Shown here: positions 1 through 8,500 of the stretch, in pieces
How positions within the stretch are numbered: position 1 is the first letter of the stretch
Layout: each line of letters opens with the position of its first letter
Assembly (NCBI GenBank): GCA_900553755.1
Contig: USEX01000015.1
Span: forward strand, 1-31,857
Length of the DNA: 31,857 nt
DNA from: an uncultured Clostridium sp.
GTDB lineage: Bacteria > Bacillota > Clostridia > TANB77 > CAG-508
Reading direction: 5' to 3'
Translations under genes and position numbers: made by a program
Notes under the pieces: model-generated
The model's input: the letters and a program-made list of their open reading frames with translations, nothing else
Databases searched by the model: none
What the model was told of the DNA's origin: nothing

Positions 1-1
1 T

Positions 2-217
2 CCAACAGGACAAACCACAGCCGTAAATAACATATACGATATGGGAGGAAATGTAAATGAGTGGACTACAGAGTCTTATTCTAACACGGGCTCTACGTAC
101 ACGCATCGAGGAGGCAGTTACAGCAACAACTTCGCTAGTAGTCCAGCAGGTTACCGTGTTAGCAGTTCGGACTCTGCCTACGTTGGCACTGGATTCAGGC
201 TTACTTTATTCTTGTAG
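2..217 (+). CDS. Formylglycine-generating-enzyme (FGE/sulfatase-modifying) domain protein, C-terminal end only
   Basis: This is the 3' end of a gene that begins outside the window; 71 codons precede the TAG stop. The translation contains NIYDMGGNVNEWT, then RGGSY, PAGYR and GFRL. These are hallmarks of the C-terminal part of the FGE-sulfatase domain, which has a C-type-lectin-like fold. In gut bacteria and phages this domain is often the diversified ligand-binding part of DGR target proteins, not a true sulfatase-activating enzyme. The base composition is clearly richer in G and C than the genes downstream, and many codons end in C, which is rare elsewhere in the window. No N-terminal domain, signal peptide or start can be judged. 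The domain call is firm. The role as a variable binding protein is inferred from the codon pattern. Confidence 0.85.
   Translation, partial: PTGQTTAVNNIYDMGGNVNEWTTESYSNTGSTYTHRGGSYSNNFASSPAGYRVSSSDSAYVGTGFRLTLFL
110..217 (+). other. Candidate DGR variable region at the 3' end of the FGE-like gene
   Basis: Between the RGG codons and the stop, codons such as TAC, AGC, AAC, TTC, AGT, GTT, GGC and GAC alternate with fixed ones. Most of the apparently variable codons have the form NNY. That is expected when AAC/AAT codons of an adenine-rich template are mutated at A positions. The final stretch, around GGATTCAGGCTTAC, is where the fixed initiation-of-mutagenic-homing segment would lie. Boundaries are approximate. 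No second, template-like copy of this stretch was found in the window, so the assignment rests on composition, domain type and position. Confidence 0.5.
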
Positions 218-235
218 ACCTGAGCCCTGGTTTCT

Positions 236-426
236 CTGAATTTAAATTCAGCAGGAATCATAACCCATAGTACAGATATGGGAAAAGAAATCTCAAATTT
301 GAGAATTAACATAAATATAAGAGAATAGGTAGGAAACGGATTGAACCTAAGCAAAGCTAAGGTACAAGTTGTTCCTACCGGACTAGTCCTACTGGACTAG
401 TCCTTAATTTTTTGCAAAAATTAAGG
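236..426. repeat. Cluster of seven inverted repeats downstream of the DGR target gene
   Basis: Seven inverted repeats follow one another. They are: a perfect 16-base palindrome (236-251, CTGAATTTAAATTCAG); CCCATA/TATGGG (264-269 with 277-282); a perfect 14-base palindrome (291-304, TCTCAAATTTGAGA); GGTAGGAA/TTCCTACC (328-335 with 372-379); nested inside it ACCTAAGC/GCTAAGGT with one mismatch (345-352 with 356-363); two copies of the palindrome GGACTAGTCC (380-389, 394-403) that can pair as a 10-bp stem with a 4-base loop; and an 11-bp perfect stem CCTTAATTTTT/AAAAATTAAGG with loop TGC (402-412 with 416-426). No standard riboswitch or T-box is recognised. It could be DGR cis-elements, a structured RNA, or recombination or terminator structures. 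Confidence 0.75.
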
Positions 427-455
427 ATGGTTCACATAAAAAAAGAGGTAGGAAA

Positions 456-1100
456 ATGTCAAATAAAAAAAGTTTCTATGACATAGCAAAAAAATTAGAA
501 GAGGCAGATGAAAATAAATGGTATCTTGTTTGGATAAGATGTGGAGCATTTTTTGTAGCAATAGAATCAAGTGCTATCATACTATCAGAAGAATTAAATT
601 TAAAAAGAACTTGCTTAAAACCAGGTGTATGTAAAGTAGGATTCCCAGTTGAATCTTTATTTGATTATGTAAAAAATTTAGAGAATATAGGAATAAGCTT
701 TGTTATATATAACAATTCTAAATATGTAAGGCGCAATACTTATGCTTGTAATACTTATTTACATTTGTGTATTCCACATAGTAATAATTTAGAAAAATTA
801 ACAAACTATGTAATAGAACAAATAAAAACAAGATGTAATGAGTTTTTAGATGGAAACAAGTATATGCAAGTTGCTAATTCTTCCAAAGACAAAATCTTAA
901 AAGATAGGTTTAACTTTAAGAATGAAATTCTAGTTTTAGAGAAGAAGCTAAAAGATATAACAAGAACAATGATGGTTTCTTTAATAGATAGAATAGAAGT
1001 GTCAGAAGATAAGGAAATTACAATATATTATAAATTCAATATTTTAAATATGAGAAAATTAAATGATGAAGAAAAAATAATAATAGTAATCATTATTTAA
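456..1100 (+). CDS. MutS domain I-like (MSL-type) DGR accessory protein with a recombinase-like tail; possibly frameshifted
   Basis: The protein is 214 residues with a possible ribosome site, AGAGGTAGG, just before the ATG. Residues about 20-86 (YLVWIRCGAFF, SEELNL, GFPVESLFDYVKNLENIGISF) follow the pattern of MutS domain I (LFRVGDFYE, GVPYHALDNYL, GYKVAI). Stand-alone MutS-like proteins of this kind are described as DGR accessory 'MSL' genes, which fits the neighbouring FGE-like target. Residues about 155-195 (LEKKLKDITRTMMVSLIDRIEV, EITIYYKF) instead resemble the coiled-coil and terminal strand of large serine recombinases, suggesting a fusion or a deletion junction. The last residues are low complexity (EEKIIIVIII). 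A second frame stays open to 1159, reading NHYLISKGKGIFSIPVEEN. Loss of one A in the A-run at 1072-1077 would explain this. Confidence 0.55.
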   Translation: MSNKKSFYDIAKKLEEADENKWYLVWIRCGAFFVAIESSAIILSEELNLKRTCLKPGVCKVGFPVESLFDYVKNLENIGISFVIYNNSKYVRRNTYACNTYLHLCIPHSNNLEKLTNYVIEQIKTRCNEFLDGNKYMQVANSSKDKILKDRFNFKNEILVLEKKLKDITRTMMVSLIDRIEVSEDKEITIYYKFNILNMRKLNDEEKIIIVIII

Positions 1101-1254
1101 TTTCAAAAGGAAAAGGAATTTTTTCTATTCCAGTTGAAGAAAATGAAAAATTTAAATAGTTATTAATTTCTTATTATGAAGGTAAGGAAGAAAAAAGATA
1201 AAAGAATTTATAAAAGAAAAATGTTATATAAAAATATAAGATTAAAAATATCCG

Positions 1255-1283
1255 TTTAAAAATTCACAATTTTATGATATAGT
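1255..1283 (+). promoter_or_regulatory. Candidate sigma-A promoter for the thioesterase gene
   Basis: TTTAAA (1255-1260) and TATAGT (1278-1283) are separated by 17 bases, about 50 bases upstream of the thioesterase ATG. The region 1101-1331 otherwise holds only the alternative-frame tail described for the MSL-like gene and AT-rich sequence. Confidence 0.4.
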
Positions 1284-1331
1284 ATGAACTAATAAAAATA
1301 TCAATGAATTTAAAAATGAAAGAGTGGTTAT

Positions 1332-2057
1332 ATGGCAATTTATGAATACAAATATACAGTGGAACTTAGTGATATTGGAAGGTCTAATAAAATTACTAAT
1401 AAATCAGTATTAAAGATATTAGAAAATGCTGGTGGTAGGCAATCTGAAAAAATTGGACTAGGAATAAATCAAGTAGAAAAAACAGGATTAAGCTGGGTTC
1501 TTTTAGCGTGGAAAGTAAAAATAATAAGAAGGCCTATATACAATGAAGAACTTACAATAAAAACATGGGCACAAAATATTAATAAAATATCAACATATAG
1601 AGATTACGAAATATGTGATGAAAAAGGTAATTTATTAATTATAGCAAGCAGCAAGTGGATTTTAATAAATATATATACCGGAGTAATAGAAAAAATAACT
1701 GACGATATAATAAAAGATTACGATCCAGAAGATAAACATGTATTTGAAAATAAAAACATAGATAAATTAGTAGAACCAAAAGAATATGAAAAAGAAGTAG
1801 AATATAAGGTTATTAAAAGAGATATAGATATAAATAATCATGTTCACAATTTATATTATTTAGATTTTGCATATGAAGCATTGCCAGAAGATGTGTATAG
1901 GGCAGACGAATGCAATAATATAGAAGTGATGTATAAGAAGCAAATAAAATTAGCAGACGAAATAGTTTGCCTATATGCAAAAGAGAAAAACGAAAATATA
2001 GTATCAATAAAGTCAAAAGATAAGAAAATTTTACATGCAATTGTAAAACTATATTAA
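1332..2057 (+). CDS. Acyl-ACP thioesterase, FatA/FatB type (double hotdog)
   Basis: This 241-residue protein has the length and layout of bacterial acyl-ACP thioesterases, which hydrolyse acyl-acyl carrier protein to free fatty acid and end chain elongation in the cytoplasm. The first hotdog half contains ENAGGRQSEKIGLG and LAWKVKIIRRPIYNEEL. The second contains the active-site segment DIDINNHVHNLYYLDF (residues 164-179), matching the family pattern D-x-N-x-H-V-N-N-x-x-Y. One position differs: the usual HVNN reads HVHN here. The catalytic Asn168 and His170 are kept. A weak ribosome site (GAGTGG) precedes the ATG. The next gene starts 13 bases after the stop, so the two probably share a transcript. 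Chain-length preference cannot be told from the sequence. Confidence 0.85.
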   Translation: MAIYEYKYTVELSDIGRSNKITNKSVLKILENAGGRQSEKIGLGINQVEKTGLSWVLLAWKVKIIRRPIYNEELTIKTWAQNINKISTYRDYEICDEKGNLLIIASSKWILINIYTGVIEKITDDIIKDYDPEDKHVFENKNIDKLVEPKEYEKEVEYKVIKRDIDINNHVHNLYYLDFAYEALPEDVYRADECNNIEVMYKKQIKLADEIVCLYAKEKNENIVSIKSKDKKILHAIVKLY

Positions 2058-2070
2058 TTGGAGAAAATGT

Positions 2071-3201
2071 ATGAAGGAAAAAGCAAAAGCGGTAAGTACA
2101 TATATTTTAATAAATATAATACTAATCTTAATTTTTGTGTTGGTTGCTGGTTTAGGTTATATGTATTGGAAAATGTATGGAACTTCAGAAATTATAGTGG
2201 CTGGAAAAAATACAGAAACAACTAATATAGCAAAAGAAAATGTGGAAAAAGTAGAAGAAAGTAAAAATATTGAAGCAATAACGCCAAGTATAACAGATAA
2301 TGCTACTAATGAAGCTACAGTAGCCAATAAACAAATTAAGTATTATTACAACCAATTAGATAATAATTCTAAGAAAATATATGATTCAATAGAGAGAAAT
2401 ATTGAAAATCTTAAAACTGGAAAATATACTATAAATTTACCCAGCGATTTGAGTAGTTTAATAGCAGATGGAAATGATTTTAGTGCATTAAATAAATGCT
2501 TTCAATCTGCTTGGGATGCAATAATAATGGACAGGGTAGAATTATTTTATATAGATATTTCAAAAGTAGAATTAAATATAAAAACAGTAACTTCAGAAAA
2601 TAGCACAAAATATTATTTAACAATTGGAGCAAAAGAAAATTCTAATTATTTAGAAGATGGATTTGAAAATGAAGAAGATGTAAAAAACGCTTCGACAAAA
2701 CTAAATAATATAAGAAATGGGATAATAGCTCAATTAACAGGAGATACATATAACAAAATACTTCAAGTTCATGATTGCATCGTAGATAATATAGAATATG
2801 GAACAGAAATATCGGGGCATAATTCATATAATATATATGGTGCGCTAGTAAATAAGTCTGCGGTTTGCGAAGGTTATGCAGAAAGCTTTAAATACATAAT
2901 GGATGCATTAAATATACCTTGCATTTTAGTGGTGGGCGAAGCAACAAATTCAAATGGAACTACAGAAAGCCATGAGTGGAATTATGTACAAATATATGGA
3001 AAATGGTATGCAGTAGATACAACTTGGGATGATCCAATTTTGGTAAATGGGTATTTAACAAATAATATAAAATATAAATATTTTTTGGTTGGCTCGAATG
3101 TAATAGATACAAACCACTTTCCAAATGGAAAAGTATCACAGAATGGAATTAGTTTTACATATCCAGCATTAGAAAAAGAAAAATATACCAATGGAAATTA
3201 A
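2071..3201 (+). CDS. Membrane-anchored transglutaminase-like cysteine protease/peptidase
   Basis: This 376-residue protein has one N-terminal membrane segment (about 11-33), a low-complexity linker rich in Glu, Asn and Thr (about 45-90) and an extracytoplasmic globular region. The C-terminal part is a transglutaminase-like core. Cys266 lies in AVCEGYA, His301 in SHEWNYV and Asp316 in AVDTTWDDP, which form the expected Cys-His-Asp triad. In bacteria such secreted domains are usually cysteine proteases or peptide-crosslinking enzymes acting at the cell wall or surface; the substrate is unknown. A GGAG ribosome site precedes the start. The gene ends in a terminator shared with the converging penicillin-binding protein gene. 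Confidence 0.85.
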   Translation: MKEKAKAVSTYILINIILILIFVLVAGLGYMYWKMYGTSEIIVAGKNTETTNIAKENVEKVEESKNIEAITPSITDNATNEATVANKQIKYYYNQLDNNSKKIYDSIERNIENLKTGKYTINLPSDLSSLIADGNDFSALNKCFQSAWDAIIMDRVELFYIDISKVELNIKTVTSENSTKYYLTIGAKENSNYLEDGFENEEDVKNASTKLNNIRNGIIAQLTGDTYNKILQVHDCIVDNIEYGTEISGHNSYNIYGALVNKSAVCEGYAESFKYIMDALNIPCILVVGEATNSNGTTESHEWNYVQIYGKWYAVDTTWDDPILVNGYLTNNIKYKYFLVGSNVIDTNHFPNGKVSQNGISFTYPALEKEKYTNGN

Positions 3202-3219
3202 TCCACTGGTATATTTTTT
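3183..3219. terminator. Bidirectional rho-independent terminator between converging genes
   Basis: ATATACCA (3183-3190) pairs with TGGTATAT (3207-3214). An A-C mismatch and an inner TGGA/TCCA stem extend the hairpin. Runs of T follow on both strands. The structure overlaps the last codons of the transglutaminase-like gene and touches the stop of the penicillin-binding protein gene. Confidence 0.85.
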
Positions 3220-5431
3220 AATGTAAATCGCTAGTTACTTCTTGAAGAGTTATCTTTACAACCGTGCCTTCTTCAACAGAGGTTCCGGCAGAAATATCTT
3301 GGCTAACAACTATTCCACTTCCAGATGTTTGAATATTTAAATTCTTGTTCTTTAAGGCTGTTTTAGCAGCGTAAAGAGATTTACCTTTCAAATCCGGTAC
3401 TGTAGTAGAAATGCTTGTTCCATTGTTTTCTGTATATAGTCTTACAACTCCACCTTCAGAAAGTGATATTCCTGCTTTAGGTGTTTGAGATGTAATTATT
3501 TCATCATCAGAAGCACTTGTTAAACCGCTTAAACCTAAGTCTGATAATATTTGTTTTGCTGTACTTATAGTTTTACCTTTTAAATCTGGTACTGTAATAG
3601 TATTAGATCTTGTTGCAGCTGAATCGTTTGAAGGTACATTTAAGTAAGGTAATACTTCGCTTAAAACTTGAGATACTACTGGAGCAGCAATAGTTCCACC
3701 ATAATGGCTACTTCCTTGAGGTCCATATAATGTTAAAAGAGCTACTACTTGAGCGTTCTCTACAGGAGCGATTGCTAAGAATGAAGCAGTATAGCCATCT
3801 TCTTCATGGTTTGAGTTTGGCTCAGAAGTTCCTGTTTTTCCTGCGATTGAATATCCTGCAACTGCACCTGATTGACCACCACCATCTGTAACAACTGATT
3901 GCATCATGTTGCGTATTTTAGAGGCAGTTTCAGAAGAAATTACTTGACGTACTTTTTTTACTTCCACATTAGTAGTTACTTTTGTATCTACATTCTCGAT
4001 TTTTGTAACTATTCTAGGTTGAAGCAATGTGCCACCATTTGCTATAGCGCAAGCAGCAGTAATCATCTGCAAAGGTGTTATCTCAAATCTTTGACCAAAG
4101 CAAGTTGTAGCCAATTCTACTGGACCAACATTGCTTAATTCATGGAAAATGCATGCAGATTCACCAGAGGTTGCAATACCTGTTTTGTCGAAAAATCCAA
4201 ATGCACCAATATATTTGTATAATGTAGTCGCACCTATACGTGAGCCTAATTGTATTAAAGCTGGGTTACAAGAATTCTCTAAAGCATTTCTTAAAGATTG
4301 GCTTCCATGGCCAGCTTGCTTAGCACAACCTATTCTTACACCATAAACATTTTCATAACCATTACAATAAAAATCACCAGGAGTATCAGTTTGTACAATG
4401 CCTTCTTCCAAACCAGCAGAAGCAGTAATAATCTTGAATACAGAGCCTGGTTCATATGTAGAAGCTACTACTTTATTTCTGTACATTTCGTATAAACTAT
4501 TTGTTTTCTCTTCATTTGATAAAGAATCCCATGTGGCAGAAAGTTTTTCGTTTGGAGTAAAAGGTGTATTCAAATTGTAATCAGGGTATGTAGCCATTGC
4601 TAATATATCACCAGTATTAGGATCCATTAAAATCATACATCCACCGTTTTTACAATTGTTTTCATCTACAGCTTGTTTTAAATATTTCTCTACAATAGTT
4701 TGTATGTTTGCATCTATTGATAGGGTAATATTGCTGCCATTTTCTGGTGCAACATATTTTTCATTATCGTCTGGAATTGATGATTGGCTAGCATCTATAG
4801 ATGTAATTATTCTGCCAGGAGTACCTGTTAATGTATCATTCCAATAATATTCAATACCTTCTAGACCGTTATTATCATTTCCACAAAATCCAAGCAAATT
4901 AGATGCTAAATTTTCATACGGATAATATCTTTTAGTGTCTTCATCTATATTTATTCCTTTACTATACTTATTATCAGTCATCCATTGCTTTAATTTTTCA
5001 ACTTTATCGGTTTCAACTTTTTTTGCAATTATTTCAACAGATTTTACACTTGTAAGTTTTACCATTGCCTCATCATAATCTAAATCTAAAGTCTCAGCTA
5101 AGCCTTTTGCAACTTTTTCCTTTAATTTATTGGTTTCTTCTGTGTTATCTTTAACAGAAATTAAAGATGGATTTATGCTGATTGTATCTACAGGAACGCT
5201 TATTGCTAAAGTTTTTTGCGTAGAATCGTAAATTGTACCTCTTTTCGGACTGATTATTGTGCTGGAAGTAATTTGCTTATATGCCATTTCTTTTAAACTG
5301 CTACCTTGAACAAATTGCAACCAGAAAATCCTAATAATTAACAGGATAATAAGAAAAACGAACGCTATTGCAAAGAACTTTAAACGTTTAGGTTTGTTCT
5401 CTATTTTTATTACTTTATTTTTTTGTTTCAT
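3218..5431 (-). CDS. Class B penicillin-binding protein (transpeptidase) with two PASTA domains
   Basis: This 737-residue protein crosslinks peptidoglycan stem peptides outside the membrane. It has a short basic cytoplasmic N-terminus, one membrane segment (about 18-40), a dimerisation domain (about 60-210; PKRGTIYD) and a transpeptidase domain (about 250-590). The active-site motifs are present: SVFK (Ser330, Lys333), SCN (387-389) and KTG (532-534). Two C-terminal PASTA domains follow, each starting TVPDLKGK (about 612-668 and 677-730); these bind muropeptide or contribute to active-site stability in PBP2x and SpoVD. It could be either the vegetative division enzyme or a SpoVD-like sporulation enzyme, and its location outside a dcw cluster does not decide. 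An in-frame TAG two codons upstream fixes the ATG. AAAGGAG lies an unusually long 14 bases before it. Confidence 0.93.
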   Translation of the reverse strand: MKQKNKVIKIENKPKRLKFFAIAFVFLIILLIIRIFWLQFVQGSSLKEMAYKQITSSTIISPKRGTIYDSTQKTLAISVPVDTISINPSLISVKDNTEETNKLKEKVAKGLAETLDLDYDEAMVKLTSVKSVEIIAKKVETDKVEKLKQWMTDNKYSKGINIDEDTKRYYPYENLASNLLGFCGNDNNGLEGIEYYWNDTLTGTPGRIITSIDASQSSIPDDNEKYVAPENGSNITLSIDANIQTIVEKYLKQAVDENNCKNGGCMILMDPNTGDILAMATYPDYNLNTPFTPNEKLSATWDSLSNEEKTNSLYEMYRNKVVASTYEPGSVFKIITASAGLEEGIVQTDTPGDFYCNGYENVYGVRIGCAKQAGHGSQSLRNALENSCNPALIQLGSRIGATTLYKYIGAFGFFDKTGIATSGESACIFHELSNVGPVELATTCFGQRFEITPLQMITAACAIANGGTLLQPRIVTKIENVDTKVTTNVEVKKVRQVISSETASKIRNMMQSVVTDGGGQSGAVAGYSIAGKTGTSEPNSNHEEDGYTASFLAIAPVENAQVVALLTLYGPQGSSHYGGTIAAPVVSQVLSEVLPYLNVPSNDSAATRSNTITVPDLKGKTISTAKQILSDLGLSGLTSASDDEIITSQTPKAGISLSEGGVVRLYTENNGTSISTTVPDLKGKSLYAAKTALKNKNLNIQTSGSGIVVSQDISAGTSVEEGTVVKITLQEVTSDLH

Positions 5432-5474
5432 AAGCTAAAAATATTCTCCTTTGTTTCAATAATTAATATAAAAC

Positions 5475-5503
5475 ATTTTATATTAATTGGGCTTAAAAAT
5501 CAA
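5475..5503 (-). promoter_or_regulatory. Candidate sigma-A promoter for the penicillin-binding protein gene
   Basis: Read on the minus strand, TTGATT (5503-5498) and TAAAAT (5480-5475) are separated by 17 bases. They sit about 45 bases upstream of the start codon, back to back with the promoter of the surface protein. Confidence 0.5.
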
Positions 5504-5512
5504 CAAAAAAGA

Positions 5513-5541
5513 TTGAAAAAAACAATAAAATGTAGTATAAT
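5513..5541 (+). promoter_or_regulatory. Sigma-A promoter for the surface protein gene
   Basis: TTGAAA (5513-5518) and a perfect TATAAT (5536-5541) are separated by 17 bases, 44 bases before the chosen ATG at 5585. Confidence 0.75.
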
Positions 5542-5584
5542 CAAAATGTGGCGAAATATAAGAAAATTAAAGAGGTTAATAATT

Positions 5585-8500
5585 ATGAAAAAATTGAAAA
5601 AAATAATTTTAAGTACCCTAATTGGAACTTTAATGTTTACCGCATTTAGTGCCGTAAACATAGTAAAAGCAGAATCTGCAGGTCCAATTTATTTAGGTAT
5701 AGTATCTTTAAGAAAATCTGGATATGGTTATAAACAGAATGACAAAAAAGTGTGGAAAATAGCACAATATAATAGCACAAGCGATACTGTAGCAAATACA
5801 GATAAATTAATATACTGTATAAAAGCTGGTGCGGGATTTGGGTCAGAGAATTCTAGCGTAGATATACGTGAGTATAACCAAAAATTCGATTTAAGAGATG
5901 TAAGTTCAATAACAGAACCATACAGCAATCCATTACCAACAGGAGCAAATTACAATAAATTAATGTGGGTAATAGATAATATGTACACAAAGATTGGTGA
6001 AGATAATGCTACAGAAAGGGAAGCATTTTTAAGCACTAAAATATCTAATGAATTTTATGAATTACTAACAGATGATGATATAGATGTAATTCAACAATTA
6101 GCAATTTGGTATTTTACAAATCCAGAAGGAACATACCATTATGATGATATCGAATTAAAAATAAATTCAATAGTAAATGATGATAATAGTACTTATAAGG
6201 CATTTGAAGATTTATATACAACAGATTATAAGAACAGTGGAGATACAGAAGGTGTTGCAAGACAAAATGCAGCAAAAGCATTATATAGCTATTATATAAC
6301 AAATGCAGATGCTAATTATGTAGCAACAAATACAGCAACAAATCCTATTAGCTTAGAAAAATCTAATGCTAGTATGCAAGTACAAGGGGAAGATTATGTT
6401 GCGGGTCCATATAAAATGGTAGATAACAATACAAAAAGAGATTATTCTATATCAGCAACATATAAAAATTATGGAACTAATACAGCTATAACACCAACAT
6501 TGGGAGTAAAAGATAGCTCTGGAAAAATAGTAGCAACAAATAAAACATTACAAGAATTAGTAGGTCAAGAATTTTATTTGATGATGCCAACAAGTTCAAA
6601 AATAGCTGGCATTGAAATGACAATTGTAAGTACCTATTCACGCAGAACAGCAACTTATTGGTCAGTAAAAAATGCACCTACAACAGAACAACCAGTAGTA
6701 ATAGTTGAAGATGCAAAAGAAACACCAACAGTTTCTGCAACAATAGTTGTTCCTCAACCATTCGACTTAGCATTAAGAAAATTCATTACAGCCGTAAATG
6801 GAGTAGAAATAACAAATAGAATTCCAACAGTAGATGTAACAGCATTAGCAGCAGGAACAAGTACAACAGCTGTATACAATCACACAAAAGACCCAGTAAG
6901 AGTTGAAATTGGTGATATAGTAACGTATACAATCCGTGTATACAATGAAGGAAAAATAGATGGATATGTGGAAGAAATAACAGACCACTTACCAGAACAA
7001 CTTGAATTTATAGTAGATGATGAACTAAACCAACAATATGGATGGGCATTATCAAGTAGCACTGATTTAAGAACAATCAAAACAAGCTTCCTATCAGTAA
7101 ATAATGAAACAACAAAAGGAGAAAATAAATTAGCTGCTTTTGATGGAACAAATTTAGATTATAGAGATGTAAAGGTAAGATGCAAAGTTGTAGCTACAGA
7201 AAACATGGCAGATAAAATAACAAATATAGCAGATATTACTAAATTCACAGATGGAGATGGTAATACTGTAACAGATAGAGATTCGCAAGAAAACAATGTA
7301 ACTTTACCAACAGGAAAAGATTTAGAAAATTATAAAGATCAAGAGATATCAAGAGGAGAAGAATATATACCAGGACAACAAGATGATGATGATTTCGAAA
7401 AATTAATTCTAAAGAAATTTGACTTATCATTAAGAAAATTCATTACTGGTGTAAATGATAAAGCAATAACAAGCAGAATTCCAAAAGTTGATGTAACAGC
7501 ATTAGCAGCAGGAACAAGCACAACAGCTACATACAATCATTTAAAAGAACCAGTAGCAGTAAGCGTTGGAGATACAGTTATATATACAATTCGTGTATAT
7601 AATGAAGGCGAAGTTGATGGATATGCAAATGAGATAACAGACCATCTACCAGACCAATTAGAATTTTTAGCAGATAACGAAATAAATAAAAAATATGGCT
7701 GGACTGTAGATGCTCAAAATTCAAAAATAGTAAAAACAAAATATTTATCAAAAGACAATGGAACAGATAACTTAATACAAGCTTTTGATGGCCAAGAATT
7801 AAAATACAAAGATGTTCAAATAGCTTGCAAAGTAGTAGCGACAAACCCAATGCCAAGTAAGGTAACAAATATAGCAGATATTACAGATTTCGTAGATAAA
7901 AATGGAAATACTGTAACAGATAGAGATTCAGAAGAAAATAACGTAGAAATACCATCAAACTTACCTGATTACAAAGATGATGAAATAAATAAAGATTATG
8001 TACCAGGTCAAGAAGACGATGACGATTTTGAAAAGGTAATAATAAAAGAATTTGACTTAGCATTAAGAAAATTCATTACAAAAGTAAATAATACAGATAT
8101 AAAAAATAGATATCCAGTATTTAGCATAGACAGTAACGGAAAATACACATATACTCATACAAAAGATCCTGTAATGGTATCTAATGGTTGCATAGTAACA
8201 TACACAATTAGAGTATATAATGAAGGAAACGTAAATGGATATGCAAGTCTAATAAAAGATGATATTCCAGAAGGATTAGAATTCTTACCAGATAATGAAA
8301 CAAACAAAGAATACAGATGGATATTATTAGATAGTGAAGGCAATGAAACAACAGATGCAACAAAAGCTGTAAGTATTGCAACAGATTACTTATCAAAGGA
8401 TCAAGAAAAAACAGCAAAAGAAAATCTATTAAAAGCGTTTGATCCAAATACTATGACAGAACCAGATCACAAAGATGTAAAAGTAGCTTTCAAAGTTGTC

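Noticed and set aside
57..239. A 60-codon open frame overlapping the first gene
   Set aside because: It reads the FGE-like sequence in the wrong frame; the frame from base 2 gives clear domain motifs and ends at 217.
5423..5584. N-terminal extension of the surface protein to an upstream ATG
   Set aside because: The stretch contains the promoter and the divergent penicillin-binding protein leader. A ribosome site and signal peptide support ATG 5585.
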